DNA from: Planctomycetaceae bacterium
GTDB taxonomy: Bacteria; Planctomycetota; Planctomycetia; Planctomycetales; Planctomycetaceae
Direction: 5' to 3'
NCBI GenBank assembly: GCA_015485495.1
Contig: WFTL01000091.1
Coordinates: forward strand, 18,862-82,861
Length of the DNA: 64,000 nucleotides
Shown here: one piece after another, positions 35,002-42,781 of the stretch
How the letters are laid out: each line of letters begins with the position of its first letter
Position numbering within the stretch: the first letter of the stretch is position 1
Translations under genes and position numbers: made by a program
The notes under the pieces: generated by a model
The model's input: the letters and a program-made list of their open reading frames with translations, nothing else
What the model was told of the DNA's origin: nothing
Databases searched by the model: none

Positions 35002-37191
35002 ATGGCCAACAAGTATCTGACGCTGGAAGAAGCCGCTGAACGGCTGGGGATGTCCCCGGAAGAACTCGACGAGCATCGTCAGAAAGGCGAGATCCGCGGT
35101 CTGGCCAACCGCGGGAGCTGGAATTTCCGCGAAGATCACGTGGAAGAATTTCGGCGCCGCCTGGAAACGGATTCGTCGCCCGACATTCCGATCGCAGACG
35201 TTTCCCAGGGACAGCAGTCCGTGGCCGATCTTCTGGGAGAAACAGACAGCGACAGCGACGTGCAGTTGTTCGCCGACTCATCCGTCTTCGAAGATGACGA
35301 CGACGACGATCTGACGGATTCCGACAGTGACGTGCGGCTGGCCGGCGATTCGGACCTCATTCTGGATCCTGAAGAAGGCGAGGCCAGCGTTCTCGATTTT
35401 TCCGTTCCGGACGAAATGTCGGCTTCCGACAGCGATGTACAGCTCGTGGGAACAGATTCCGACAGCGACGTGCAGCTCATGACGGGCGATGCCGATGTGG
35501 CCACGGATGCCGACATCGATCTGGCGTCCGTGCCGCCGGGAGCATCCATCGATTCGGCAGCAGATACCGGTGCCGCATCAGATGAAGACATTGTTCTGGA
35601 TTCCGGTCTGTTCGAAAGCGCTCTGGTCGAGGAACCTTCCGGTACTCAGAAAGAACAGGAAGACGATTCCGACAGCGATGTGATTCTCGCGTCCGGTGCC
35701 GACTCGGACATTCTGCTTCCGGCAGCGGATTCCGACAGCGACGTACAGATTGTTCCCGGAGACGAAACGGACAGCGACAGCGACATTGTCCTGGCAGATT
35801 CCGACAGCGACGTCCAGGTGGCTGCGGCCGAACAGGGAGACACGTCCAGCGACATCGTGCTGAGCGAATCGGACAGCGATGTCCGACTGGACGGCGACCC
35901 GACCGGCGGCCACACAGACAGCGACATTCTGATTTCTGCAGAAGACAGCGAAATCAAGCTGACCACGCCGCCTCCCGGCAGCATCGCCCCCGGCGACACC
36001 GATGAAGACAGCGATATCGTCCTGTCGGATTCCGACAGCGACATTCGCCTCTCCGGCGACAGCGATTCGCTCGATTCCGACAGCGATGTCAACCTGATCG
36101 ACCTGCCCGGTGTCGATGACGACACCGAAGGTGAAGTTCCTTTGATGACCGACGGTGACCGAACGGAAGAAGATCTGCGTCTGATCGACAGCGACATCGA
36201 TGGCGGACTGAGCAGCGGCGATGGCGATGATGCATCCGCCACCATTGAACTGCCCGAGGACAGCGACCTGAAAGTCCTCAGTTCAGAAGAAGATGACAGC
36301 GGAATCACCATCACCACGCCGGATGATGTCGACAGCGGCATCAGCCTGGAAATCGATGACAGCGGCATTTCTCTGGAAGCAGACGACAGCGGCATCAGCC
36401 TGGAAGGCGTGGACAGCGGCTTCGCCGACGACAGCGGAATCGCTCTGGAATCTGCAGACAGCGGCATCAGTCTGGATGTCGGAGACAGCGGGATTGCTCT
36501 GGAAACCGGTGACAGCGGAATCAGCCTGGATGCCGGAGACAGCGGGATCGCTCTGGAAACCGGTGACAGCGGAATCGCCCTGTCAGCGGACGACGACAGC
36601 GGGATTGTCTTCGAAGGCAACATGGGAAAGACGGTCGCCATCGACTCGGTTGAAGCCGCCGGTGTCGATACGTCGGCCGAAACCGTCCAGATGGATGTCG
36701 ATCCCGGCCTCATCGAACCGGGAATCGCCACCGGGGAATTCGATCTGGGACTGCTGGAAAGCGACGATGACGACGAAGGGACGGACACCAGCGTCCTGAT
36801 GTTCGATGACGACGAGGATGAAGGCGCGGTCGAGACCGCCGACGACATCCTCGATGACGATGACTACTCCGATTCCGACGCCGACTTCGATGATGACTTC
36901 GCCGACGACTTCGATGACGACCTGGACGTGTTCGAAGCTGAGGAAGAAGAAGAGGCTGAAGTGGCCGGCGGAAAGAGCACCATCGGTCTGGTCGCTCCTT
37001 CCGGTCAGTTCGTCCAGGCACCAGAAGCCCCCTGGGGAACGGGAGTCACCATCGGCGTGATCATCGGATCGCTGTTTTCCGCCGTCGGCGCGTTCGCCGG
37101 CTTTGAACTGGTGCGAACCATGTGGATGTGGTTTCAGCCGGGAGCGGAACCGTCCGGATTCCTGCAGATGATCGGCGATCTGTTCGTCTGA
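35002..37191 (+). CDS. Membrane-tethered excisionase-type HTH protein with long Asp/Ser repeats
   Basis: A 729-residue, strongly acidic protein. Residues ~1-55 (YLTLEEAAERLGMSPEELDE, then GLANRGSWNFREDHVEEF) are a helix-turn-helix of the MerR/excisionase family. Residues ~70-430 contain more than 20 DSDSDV/DSDI-type blocks spaced irregularly. Residues ~430-540 hold about ten units of DSGI(S/A)LExx, each nine residues (27 bp). Asp/Glu runs follow. Residues ~680-710 are a hydrophobic helix (GVTIGVIIGSLFSAVGAFAG), so the DNA-binding end should be cytoplasmic and tethered to the membrane. ATG 35002 is used; GTG 34993 is an alternative. Function is unknown. Its DxDSD blocks recall calcium-binding repeats, but that is only inference. 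Confidence 0.75.
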   Translation: MANKYLTLEEAAERLGMSPEELDEHRQKGEIRGLANRGSWNFREDHVEEFRRRLETDSSPDIPIADVSQGQQSVADLLGETDSDSDVQLFADSSVFEDDDDDDLTDSDSDVRLAGDSDLILDPEEGEASVLDFSVPDEMSASDSDVQLVGTDSDSDVQLMTGDADVATDADIDLASVPPGASIDSAADTGAASDEDIVLDSGLFESALVEEPSGTQKEQEDDSDSDVILASGADSDILLPAADSDSDVQIVPGDETDSDSDIVLADSDSDVQVAAAEQGDTSSDIVLSESDSDVRLDGDPTGGHTDSDILISAEDSEIKLTTPPPGSIAPGDTDEDSDIVLSDSDSDIRLSGDSDSLDSDSDVNLIDLPGVDDDTEGEVPLMTDGDRTEEDLRLIDSDIDGGLSSGDGDDASATIELPEDSDLKVLSSEEDDSGITITTPDDVDSGISLEIDDSGISLEADDSGISLEGVDSGFADDSGIALESADSGISLDVGDSGIALETGDSGISLDAGDSGIALETGDSGIALSADDDSGIVFEGNMGKTVAIDSVEAAGVDTSAETVQMDVDPGLIEPGIATGEFDLGLLESDDDDEGTDTSVLMFDDDEDEGAVETADDILDDDDYSDSDADFDDDFADDFDDDLDVFEAEEEEEAEVAGGKSTIGLVAPSGQFVQAPEAPWGTGVTIGVIIGSLFSAVGAFAGFELVRTMWMWFQPGAEPSGFLQMIGDLFV
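36291..36615 (+). repeat. In-frame 27-bp tandem repeats encoding DSGI(S/A)LExx
   Basis: About ten degenerate 27-bp units in the HTH/DSD gene. The segments around 36484-36537 and 36538-36570 are nearly identical 54-bp periods (GDSGIALET then GDSGISLDA), which suggests recent expansion by slippage or unequal recombination. Confidence 0.8.
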
Positions 37192-37517
37192 CGGTCGTCT
37201 GCGCCTGATATCCGCCCGGTCCGGCACCGCTCATCACGGCCCTGCACAGCGGCTGCCACGAATTTCCTTTCGTCTGCGCCACCGGGAAGCCGGCCTTTGG
37301 TCCGCGGTCGATCGGCTACCCCTGTTCCGGTTCGTTTTCACCTGCGCGCCGTAGACGTCCGTGCAGCTTCAGCGATAATGGTCTCGAATTTGCGCCGGCT
37401 GTTCCGCCCGTCTTTCTGGATTCTCTGCGTCCCTGCCGCTGTCGGCTCCCCGTCAGCCGTTCGACCGCAGATCTCGGTCGGACAGATCTGCCGAAGAAGT
37501 GCCCTGGAAAACTGCCC
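37192..37517. other. Intergenic region upstream of the DUF2294 gene
   Basis: 326 bp with no convincing ORF. It contains one candidate promoter (37352-37379) and no recognised terminator after the HTH/DSD gene. Confidence 0.5.
37352..37379 (+). promoter_or_regulatory. Candidate promoter of the DUF2294 gene
   Basis: TAGACG (37352-37357), a 16-bp spacer and GATAAT (37374-37379), about 140 bp before ATG 37518. Consensus match only. Confidence 0.3.
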
Positions 37518-37913
37518 ATGAAACGCCGAAACCAGCTGGAAGCGGAAATCAGTCAGGCAGTCATCCGTTTCGAAAAGGAATTCATGGGCCGGGGACCTCT
37601 GGAAACCCGCACGTGGATTCTCGGCGACATCGTGCTCGTGCGGCTGAAAAAGGTCCTCACTCCCGCCGAAGTCCGACTGGCAGAATCCGCTGATACACAG
37701 CGAGGCCGCTACCTGGTCAAACAGACACGGCAGGAACTCATCGAACAGGGCCGTCCCATGCTCAATGCCATCATTCATGATCTGCTGGGCGTGGAATGTG
37801 TGAGTCTGCATACGGACATCAGCACCCGAACCGGCGAACGCATCATCGTGTTCACTCTCGAACGCACGCCCGACTGCCTGCCGGATCTGCCGGAAGGCGC
37901 CCGGTCCGGCTGA
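37518..37913 (+). CDS. DUF2294 family protein
   Basis: A 131-residue soluble protein matching the DUF2294 pattern: an N-terminal helix (QLEAEISQAVIRFEKEFMGRGP), then TRTWILGDIVLVRLKKVLTPAE, a central helix with RQELIEQGRPMLNAIIHDLLG and a final strand pair (CVSLHTDISTRTGERIIVFTLE). No catalytic residues are known for the family and its role is not established. The ATG at 37518 is the natural start. It appears monocistronic, with a strong terminator 165 bp downstream. Confidence 0.85.
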   Translation: MKRRNQLEAEISQAVIRFEKEFMGRGPLETRTWILGDIVLVRLKKVLTPAEVRLAESADTQRGRYLVKQTRQELIEQGRPMLNAIIHDLLGVECVSLHTDISTRTGERIIVFTLERTPDCLPDLPEGARSG

Positions 37914-38077
37914 CTGATCCGCAGCGCACATTGACTTCCGGTCAGATGCCCCTTAGCATCGTGCCGATAGAACTGATTGAGCAGGCTGCGCGGAATGTTC
38001 CGACTGGGGAACCGTCTGCCGGCACGCTCTTCATTCTTTTCCGTCAGTGTTGCGCGAGACAGCGGGCTTGCGCAGAC

Positions 38078-38122
38078 AGACCGGCCGACCACGTCATCCG
38101 TGGCAGACCGGTCTTTTTTTTT
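38078..38122 (+). terminator. Strong intrinsic terminator
   Basis: Outer stem AGACCGG (38078-38084) pairs with CCGGTCT (38108-38114). An inner stem CCACG (38089-38093) pairs with CGTGG (38099-38103). A run of nine T follows (38114-38122). It is the only clear long T-tract terminator in the window. The 165 nt between it and the DUF2294 stop is longer than usual and could itself encode a small RNA. Confidence 0.85.
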
Positions 38123-38687
38123 GCACACCGTTGTTCCATCCGGTCTGTCCGGCCACTCGGCTCCGACAGCCCGAGTTCCCTCCCCGGCCTCTGCCATCAG
38201 GAAAACTGCAGTCATGTCACAGATCAGCAGATTCTGGCGTCGGCATTCCGGCAGCGGCGCTGCATCCTGTGAACCGTCCGTCAGGGAACCGGCAGACCGG
38301 CTGATTCCGCCGACTGTTCCGATTCGGGCACCTCAGGATCGGACTGCGGAATTGTCCGATCCCCCACACCCCCGGGACTACGAAGCCCATCTGGCGCATG
38401 TGACGCCCCCGATCCGCTGGTGCGGAAGCCTGGCGGACATCCATCTCGCGTAGCTCCACTGCCGGCCCAGCATTGAAACGCTCCATCTGCGCCCCACGTT
38501 CCCGGAAACGGCCCCATGGATGAACGGTCGACGATTCTGTCATGCTCCGGTCCGCCTGTGTCGAAGATAACGATTACGGGAGGTAGTGTGGCACGTTCGG
38601 ACACCGGTCTGCCCACAGCAGGTATCCGTATCCCGGCAGGGCACCTCCTGACCCGATGCACCGTTCCGCGGCGGACAGAATGAAACC
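38123..38687. other. Intergenic region upstream of the secretion operon
   Basis: 565 bp between the terminator and the TolC-like gene. It must hold the operon promoter. One short ORF (38214-38453) lies inside and is listed separately with low confidence. No other structure was recognised. Confidence 0.5.
38214..38453 (+). CDS. Possible small hypothetical protein
   Basis: A 79-codon ORF (MSQISRFWRRHSGSG ... RWCGSLADIHLA) starting after the terminator. It is Pro/Arg/Ser-rich, with no recognised motif and no clear ribosome-binding site. Composition does not distinguish it well from a chance ORF in GC-rich DNA. Kept because it lies in a gap of more than 500 bp on the same strand as the next operon. 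Confidence 0.2.
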   Translation: MSQISRFWRRHSGSGAASCEPSVREPADRLIPPTVPIRAPQDRTAELSDPPHPRDYEAHLAHVTPPIRWCGSLADIHLA

Positions 38688-40628
38688 ATGCAGGTTCTTC
38701 ATGCCCTGAACACAGCGATCGTGTGTCTGCTGCTGAGCGGATGTGCTGTTTCGTCAGATGTCCTGTCAGCGGTCTCCCGAACCAGTTCGACTTCCGGACT
38801 CCCTCCCGCTTCTCCGCAGCCCCTTTCCTCAGCGGACACCACACAGCGGCACAATCTGCCGGAGCGGGATTCAGCGGGACCTGACCGCCCGTCTGCGGCT
38901 CCGGAATCCGTATCGAAGCCGCCCGAAACGTCCGACCATGCCGGAACGGCAGCTTCCGGAACGGCGCAGATGTCCGACATGTTCCGGACGTCAGGCGATG
39001 ACCATCGCAGCCGGTCTTCGTCTCCTCCCGACAAAGAGACGTCGGTTGTTCCTGCTGTCCGGAGATCGGACGATCAGAATGCGTCCGGCGTCCCGAATGA
39101 GCCGGATGTCCAGAACGGCCGGATTCGCCTGTCGTCTTCTGACACGCGTTCAGCGGAACCTTCCCGCGGTGAATTTCAGGATGCGGAAGAGGCATCTGTG
39201 GAGTCCGTCGAACCGATTCGGACGGACGAGCTGGTTTCCGGATTTCTGCCGTCTGACCGGACCGAGACAGCACCGCCTCTGGAACTGCAGGACGTGATCG
39301 ATTCGGTTTACTCCTCATACCCTCTGCTGACAGCCGCACTCCTGTCCCGCACGATCGCCGACGGAGAACGCCTGTCGGCCAGCGGGGCCTTCGATCTGAA
39401 ACTCAAGGGCGGCGGAACCGGGGCGCCGCTGGGATACTACAGGACGTACCGCTTTGGTGCCGGCGCCAGCCAGCCGCTGTTTTCGGGAGGCGAAATTTTC
39501 GGCGGATACAAGATCGGCCGCGGGAATTTCCAGCCGTGGTTCGGAGAACGCAACACCAACGACGGCGGGGAATTCAGCACCGGGGTTTCTCTCCCACTGG
39601 CCCGGAATCGGCGGATCGATCAGCGGCGGGCGGAACTGATGAAAACGAACTGGGGGCGCCGTGCTGTCGAACCCGACATTCAGCGTCAGGTGATCGAATT
39701 CGTCAGAGAATCCACCTATGCGTACTGGCAGTGGGTCGCCGCCGGCCGGAACTACCAGATTGCCCGTTCCCTCCTGGACATCGCCGAACAGCGGAACGCC
39801 GCACTCAGGCGACGCGCGGAACTCGGCGACATCGCTCCGATCGACGTGACAGACAATGAACGGCTCATCGTATCCCGCCGATCGGCACTCATCGATGCCC
39901 GCCGGAAACTTCAGCAGGCGGCCGTCAAACTGTCTTTGTTTCTGAGAACACCGGATGGAGAACCCGTCATTCCCTCAGAAGACCGGCTTCCGGAATCATT
40001 TCCACCTGCGGAACCGGTCGATCCGGACCGGCTGGACGCCGACATCCAGATCGCTCTGGCCGGACGTCCTGAACTGACGCTGCTGGAAATGCAGCGACGA
40101 AAACTGCACGTCGATCTGTCTCAGGCACGCAATGAATATCTGCCGCAGGTGGATGCCATTCTGTTCGCATCCAAAGATGTGGGTGGAGCCACCAGCCCCA
40201 AACGGGACAAAACCCCGTTCGAACTGGAAGCCTCTGTTCAGGTGAGCGTCCCTTTCCAGCGCCGCAAAGCCCTCGGAAAAATCCGTTCTCTGGAAGGGAA
40301 GCTGTCTCAGATCTCTGCAAAGGTCGGACTGACAGAAGACAAAATTGCCACGGAAGTCCAGGTCGTCCAGGCAGCTCTGGACGCATCGTTCCGTCGGATT
40401 GTTCAGGCGGAACAGAGTCTGGAGCTGGCCCGCACGATGGAACAGGCAGAACGCCGAAAATTCGAACTCGGGCAAAGCAACCTGCTTCTGGTCAATCTGC
40501 GGGAAAAGGCCGCAGCCGATGCCGCGAAAACTCTGCTCCAGGCCATGCTGGATTATCACCTGGCTCAGGCAGACTACCGCGCCGTCATGGCTCTGGATGT
40601 CGGTCCTCAGGGAGTCACTCGGTCATGA
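38688..40628 (+). CDS. TolC-family outer-membrane factor, lipoprotein with long N-terminal linker
   Basis: A 646-residue outer-membrane efflux protein. The lipobox LLSGC places the lipidated Cys at residue 19. Residues ~20-200 form an unusually long Ser/Pro/Asp-rich linker not present in typical TolC proteins of about 450-490 residues. The OEP core follows (ELQDVIDSVYSSYPLLTAA, TGVSLPLARNRRIDQRRAEL, QVIEFVRESTYAYWQWVAAG), with two repeated helical hairpin blocks ending at ~640. It should form the outer-membrane duct of the tripartite export system encoded with the next two genes. Its stop overlaps the ABC start (ATGA, 40625-40628). Confidence 0.9.
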   Translation: MQVLHALNTAIVCLLLSGCAVSSDVLSAVSRTSSTSGLPPASPQPLSSADTTQRHNLPERDSAGPDRPSAAPESVSKPPETSDHAGTAASGTAQMSDMFRTSGDDHRSRSSSPPDKETSVVPAVRRSDDQNASGVPNEPDVQNGRIRLSSSDTRSAEPSRGEFQDAEEASVESVEPIRTDELVSGFLPSDRTETAPPLELQDVIDSVYSSYPLLTAALLSRTIADGERLSASGAFDLKLKGGGTGAPLGYYRTYRFGAGASQPLFSGGEIFGGYKIGRGNFQPWFGERNTNDGGEFSTGVSLPLARNRRIDQRRAELMKTNWGRRAVEPDIQRQVIEFVRESTYAYWQWVAAGRNYQIARSLLDIAEQRNAALRRRAELGDIAPIDVTDNERLIVSRRSALIDARRKLQQAAVKLSLFLRTPDGEPVIPSEDRLPESFPPAEPVDPDRLDADIQIALAGRPELTLLEMQRRKLHVDLSQARNEYLPQVDAILFASKDVGGATSPKRDKTPFELEASVQVSVPFQRRKALGKIRSLEGKLSQISAKVGLTEDKIATEVQVVQAALDASFRRIVQAEQSLELARTMEQAERRKFELGQSNLLLVNLREKAAADAAKTLLQAMLDYHLAQADYRAVMALDVGPQGVTRS

Positions 40629-42781
40629 GCGAACCGGTAAGCGATGATCAGCAGCTTGTGGACCTGCTGGAATGGCTGGCTGCCGAATGCGATGTGGCGT
40701 TCGATCGCGTCGTCGCCCGGCGGGCCATTCAGGAAGCCCGGCAGGGCTGGCCCGGCAGCGAGGAAGAGCAGTGGTGGAAATGGCTCATCGAAGCCGGCGA
40801 CAGCATGGGACTGCGTGTTCGTGTCGTGGAACTCACGTTTCAGCAGGCGCTGGAAACCGTGCGGGAAAAGACGCTGGCAGTACGCCTGCCGCACGCACTG
40901 TCCCCCTGGCTGCTCATTCACCGGCAGCGGCGACGACGGTTTCACATCGTGACTGCCGACAACAGCCCGGAAGGCCGCTGGGTCACAGCTTCCCGTCTTT
41001 CGGCTCTGATGAATCATCCCCCCGCCGGCGAACGGCTCACCTGGGTGGTTGTCGAGCCGGCCGTCACCTGCCATTCGATGCCGGCGCCCGGCGGCACCGC
41101 GGAAACGCCTCCTGCCCGTCCCCTGGACCGACTGACCGGACTCCTCAAAGCCGAACGATCGGACATCTGGATCGTTCTCGTGTTCGCGCTGTTCGTCGGC
41201 CTGCTGGGCCTCACCACGCCGCTGGCCATTGAGGTGCTTGTTTCGACGGTGGCCTTCGGCCGGACTCTGCAGCCGATCATCGTGCTGTCTGTCATTCTGT
41301 TCGCTTTTCTGGCATTTTCGGCTCTGGTGCAGGCCGTGGAAAAGTACGTGGTCGAACTGATTCAGCAGCGACTGTTCGTCCGCATCGCGGCCGATCTCGC
41401 CTGGCGGCTGCCACGCGTGCACCGCGCCGCTCTGGATCATCAGTACGGCCCGGAACTGGCCAACCGCTTCTTCGATGTGGTGACCGTCCAGAAGGTCGTG
41501 GCCACGCTGCTGATCGATGCGCTGGATCTGATCATTGTCACCGTGGCCGGGATGGTCGTGCTGGCCCTGTTCCACCCGCTGCTGCTGGGACTGGAGCTGA
41601 TCCTGATGGCTCTGATTCTGTTCGCCCTGTTCGTTCTTGGACGGGGCGGTGTGGACAGCAGCATCACTGAATCGAAGTACAAGTACGCCATGGCCGCGTG
41701 GCTGGAAAACGTCATTCGTTCTCAGCGTGCCGTAAAACTGGAAGGCGGATACGAATATGCCGTGGAACATGCCGATCAGATCGCACGGCGCTATCTGACG
41801 GCCCGTCAGACCCACTTTCGTGTGCTGTTCCGGCAGATCCTGTTCAACCTGACTCTGTACGCCATCGGCAGTGCCGTGCTGTTCGGTGTCGGCGGGATTC
41901 TGGTTGTACGAGGCCAGTTATCGCTGGGACAGCTCGTGGGAGCGGAACTGATCGTGTCCATCGTTCTGGGTTCCGCGATCAAAATGAGCAAACATCTGGA
42001 AGGTTTCTACGACCTGATGGCCTCTGTCGACAAACTCGGCACGCTGTTCGACCTGCCTCTGGAACGTCAGGACGGTCTGCTGTCCGTGCCGGGAACGGGA
42101 CCGCTGGAGATTCGGCTGCGCGATGTGGGTTTCCGATACTCCGTTGGGCCGCCGGTTCTCAGCGGTTTCAGCCTGACCGTGCCGCCCGGCCAGGTTCTGG
42201 GAATCCACGCCCCACCGGGCGCCGGAAAAACAACTCTGGCCGAACTGCTGTTTGGCCTCAGGCGGGCCACGTCAGGAAACATCGAATTCAACGGAATCGA
42301 CGCCGACGATCTCCGGCCGGACGTGCTGCGGCACCATGTGGCTCTCGCCGCCCATCCCGTGGAAATCCTCGACGGAACCGTTTCCGAAAACGTGCATCTG
42401 GATCGCGTGGAAGTCAATTCCACCGTGGTCCATGAATCCCTGCAGCAGGTCGGTCTTCTGGAAACCGTGTTTCTGCTGCCGGATGGCCTGGAAACCCCGC
42501 TGACCGCCGACGGAACGCCCCTGTCTGAAACACAGCAGCGACGCCTTGTTCTGGCCCGCGCTCTGGCCGGGCGGCCCCGTCTGCTGATCATCGACAGTCT
42601 CCTGGATTCCTTTTCGGACGATGACGGCCTGGATCTGCTGCGCAGTCTGACAGAGCCGGACAACGGCTGCACCATCATTCTGTTCAGCGGACGACAGCGC
42701 CTGCTGAGTGCCTGCGACCGAACCCTGCAGCTCAACCGCACTGCAGATTCCTCCCCGACTGCAGAACAGGAGAATCCCTGA
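40625..42781 (+). CDS. Type I secretion ABC transporter with degenerate ATPase and C39-like domain
   Basis: A 718-residue fusion of an N-terminal C39-peptidase-like region (~1-150) lacking a visible catalytic Cys, an ABC transmembrane domain (~175-440, about six helices, starting DIWIVLVFALFVGLLGL) and a nucleotide-binding domain (~475-700). The P-loop is APPGAGKTT, close to consensus. The signature is LSETQ instead of LSGGQ. Walker B reads RLLIIDSLLDSF, with Ser where the catalytic Glu should be. The H-loop region reads IILFSGRQR, with Gly where the switch His should be. The NBD should bind ATP but hydrolyse it poorly. It overlaps tolC-like and hlyD-like genes by 4 and 1 bp. Confidence 0.88.
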   Translation: MSEPVSDDQQLVDLLEWLAAECDVAFDRVVARRAIQEARQGWPGSEEEQWWKWLIEAGDSMGLRVRVVELTFQQALETVREKTLAVRLPHALSPWLLIHRQRRRRFHIVTADNSPEGRWVTASRLSALMNHPPAGERLTWVVVEPAVTCHSMPAPGGTAETPPARPLDRLTGLLKAERSDIWIVLVFALFVGLLGLTTPLAIEVLVSTVAFGRTLQPIIVLSVILFAFLAFSALVQAVEKYVVELIQQRLFVRIAADLAWRLPRVHRAALDHQYGPELANRFFDVVTVQKVVATLLIDALDLIIVTVAGMVVLALFHPLLLGLELILMALILFALFVLGRGGVDSSITESKYKYAMAAWLENVIRSQRAVKLEGGYEYAVEHADQIARRYLTARQTHFRVLFRQILFNLTLYAIGSAVLFGVGGILVVRGQLSLGQLVGAELIVSIVLGSAIKMSKHLEGFYDLMASVDKLGTLFDLPLERQDGLLSVPGTGPLEIRLRDVGFRYSVGPPVLSGFSLTVPPGQVLGIHAPPGAGKTTLAELLFGLRRATSGNIEFNGIDADDLRPDVLRHHVALAAHPVEILDGTVSENVHLDRVEVNSTVVHESLQQVGLLETVFLLPDGLETPLTADGTPLSETQQRRLVLARALAGRPRLLIIDSLLDSFSDDDGLDLLRSLTEPDNGCTIILFSGRQRLLSACDRTLQLNRTADSSPTAEQENP

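Noticed and set aside
34406..35281. Minus-strand frames in the divergent region upstream of the HTH/DSD gene
   Set aside because: Arg/Ser/Cys-rich composition, no ribosome-binding site and no protein-like hydrophobic pattern. They read more like chance ORFs, and part overlaps the HTH gene.
36291..36615. Regular repeats considered as a CRISPR array
   Set aside because: The 27-bp units are contiguous and in-frame within a coding sequence, with no unique spacers.
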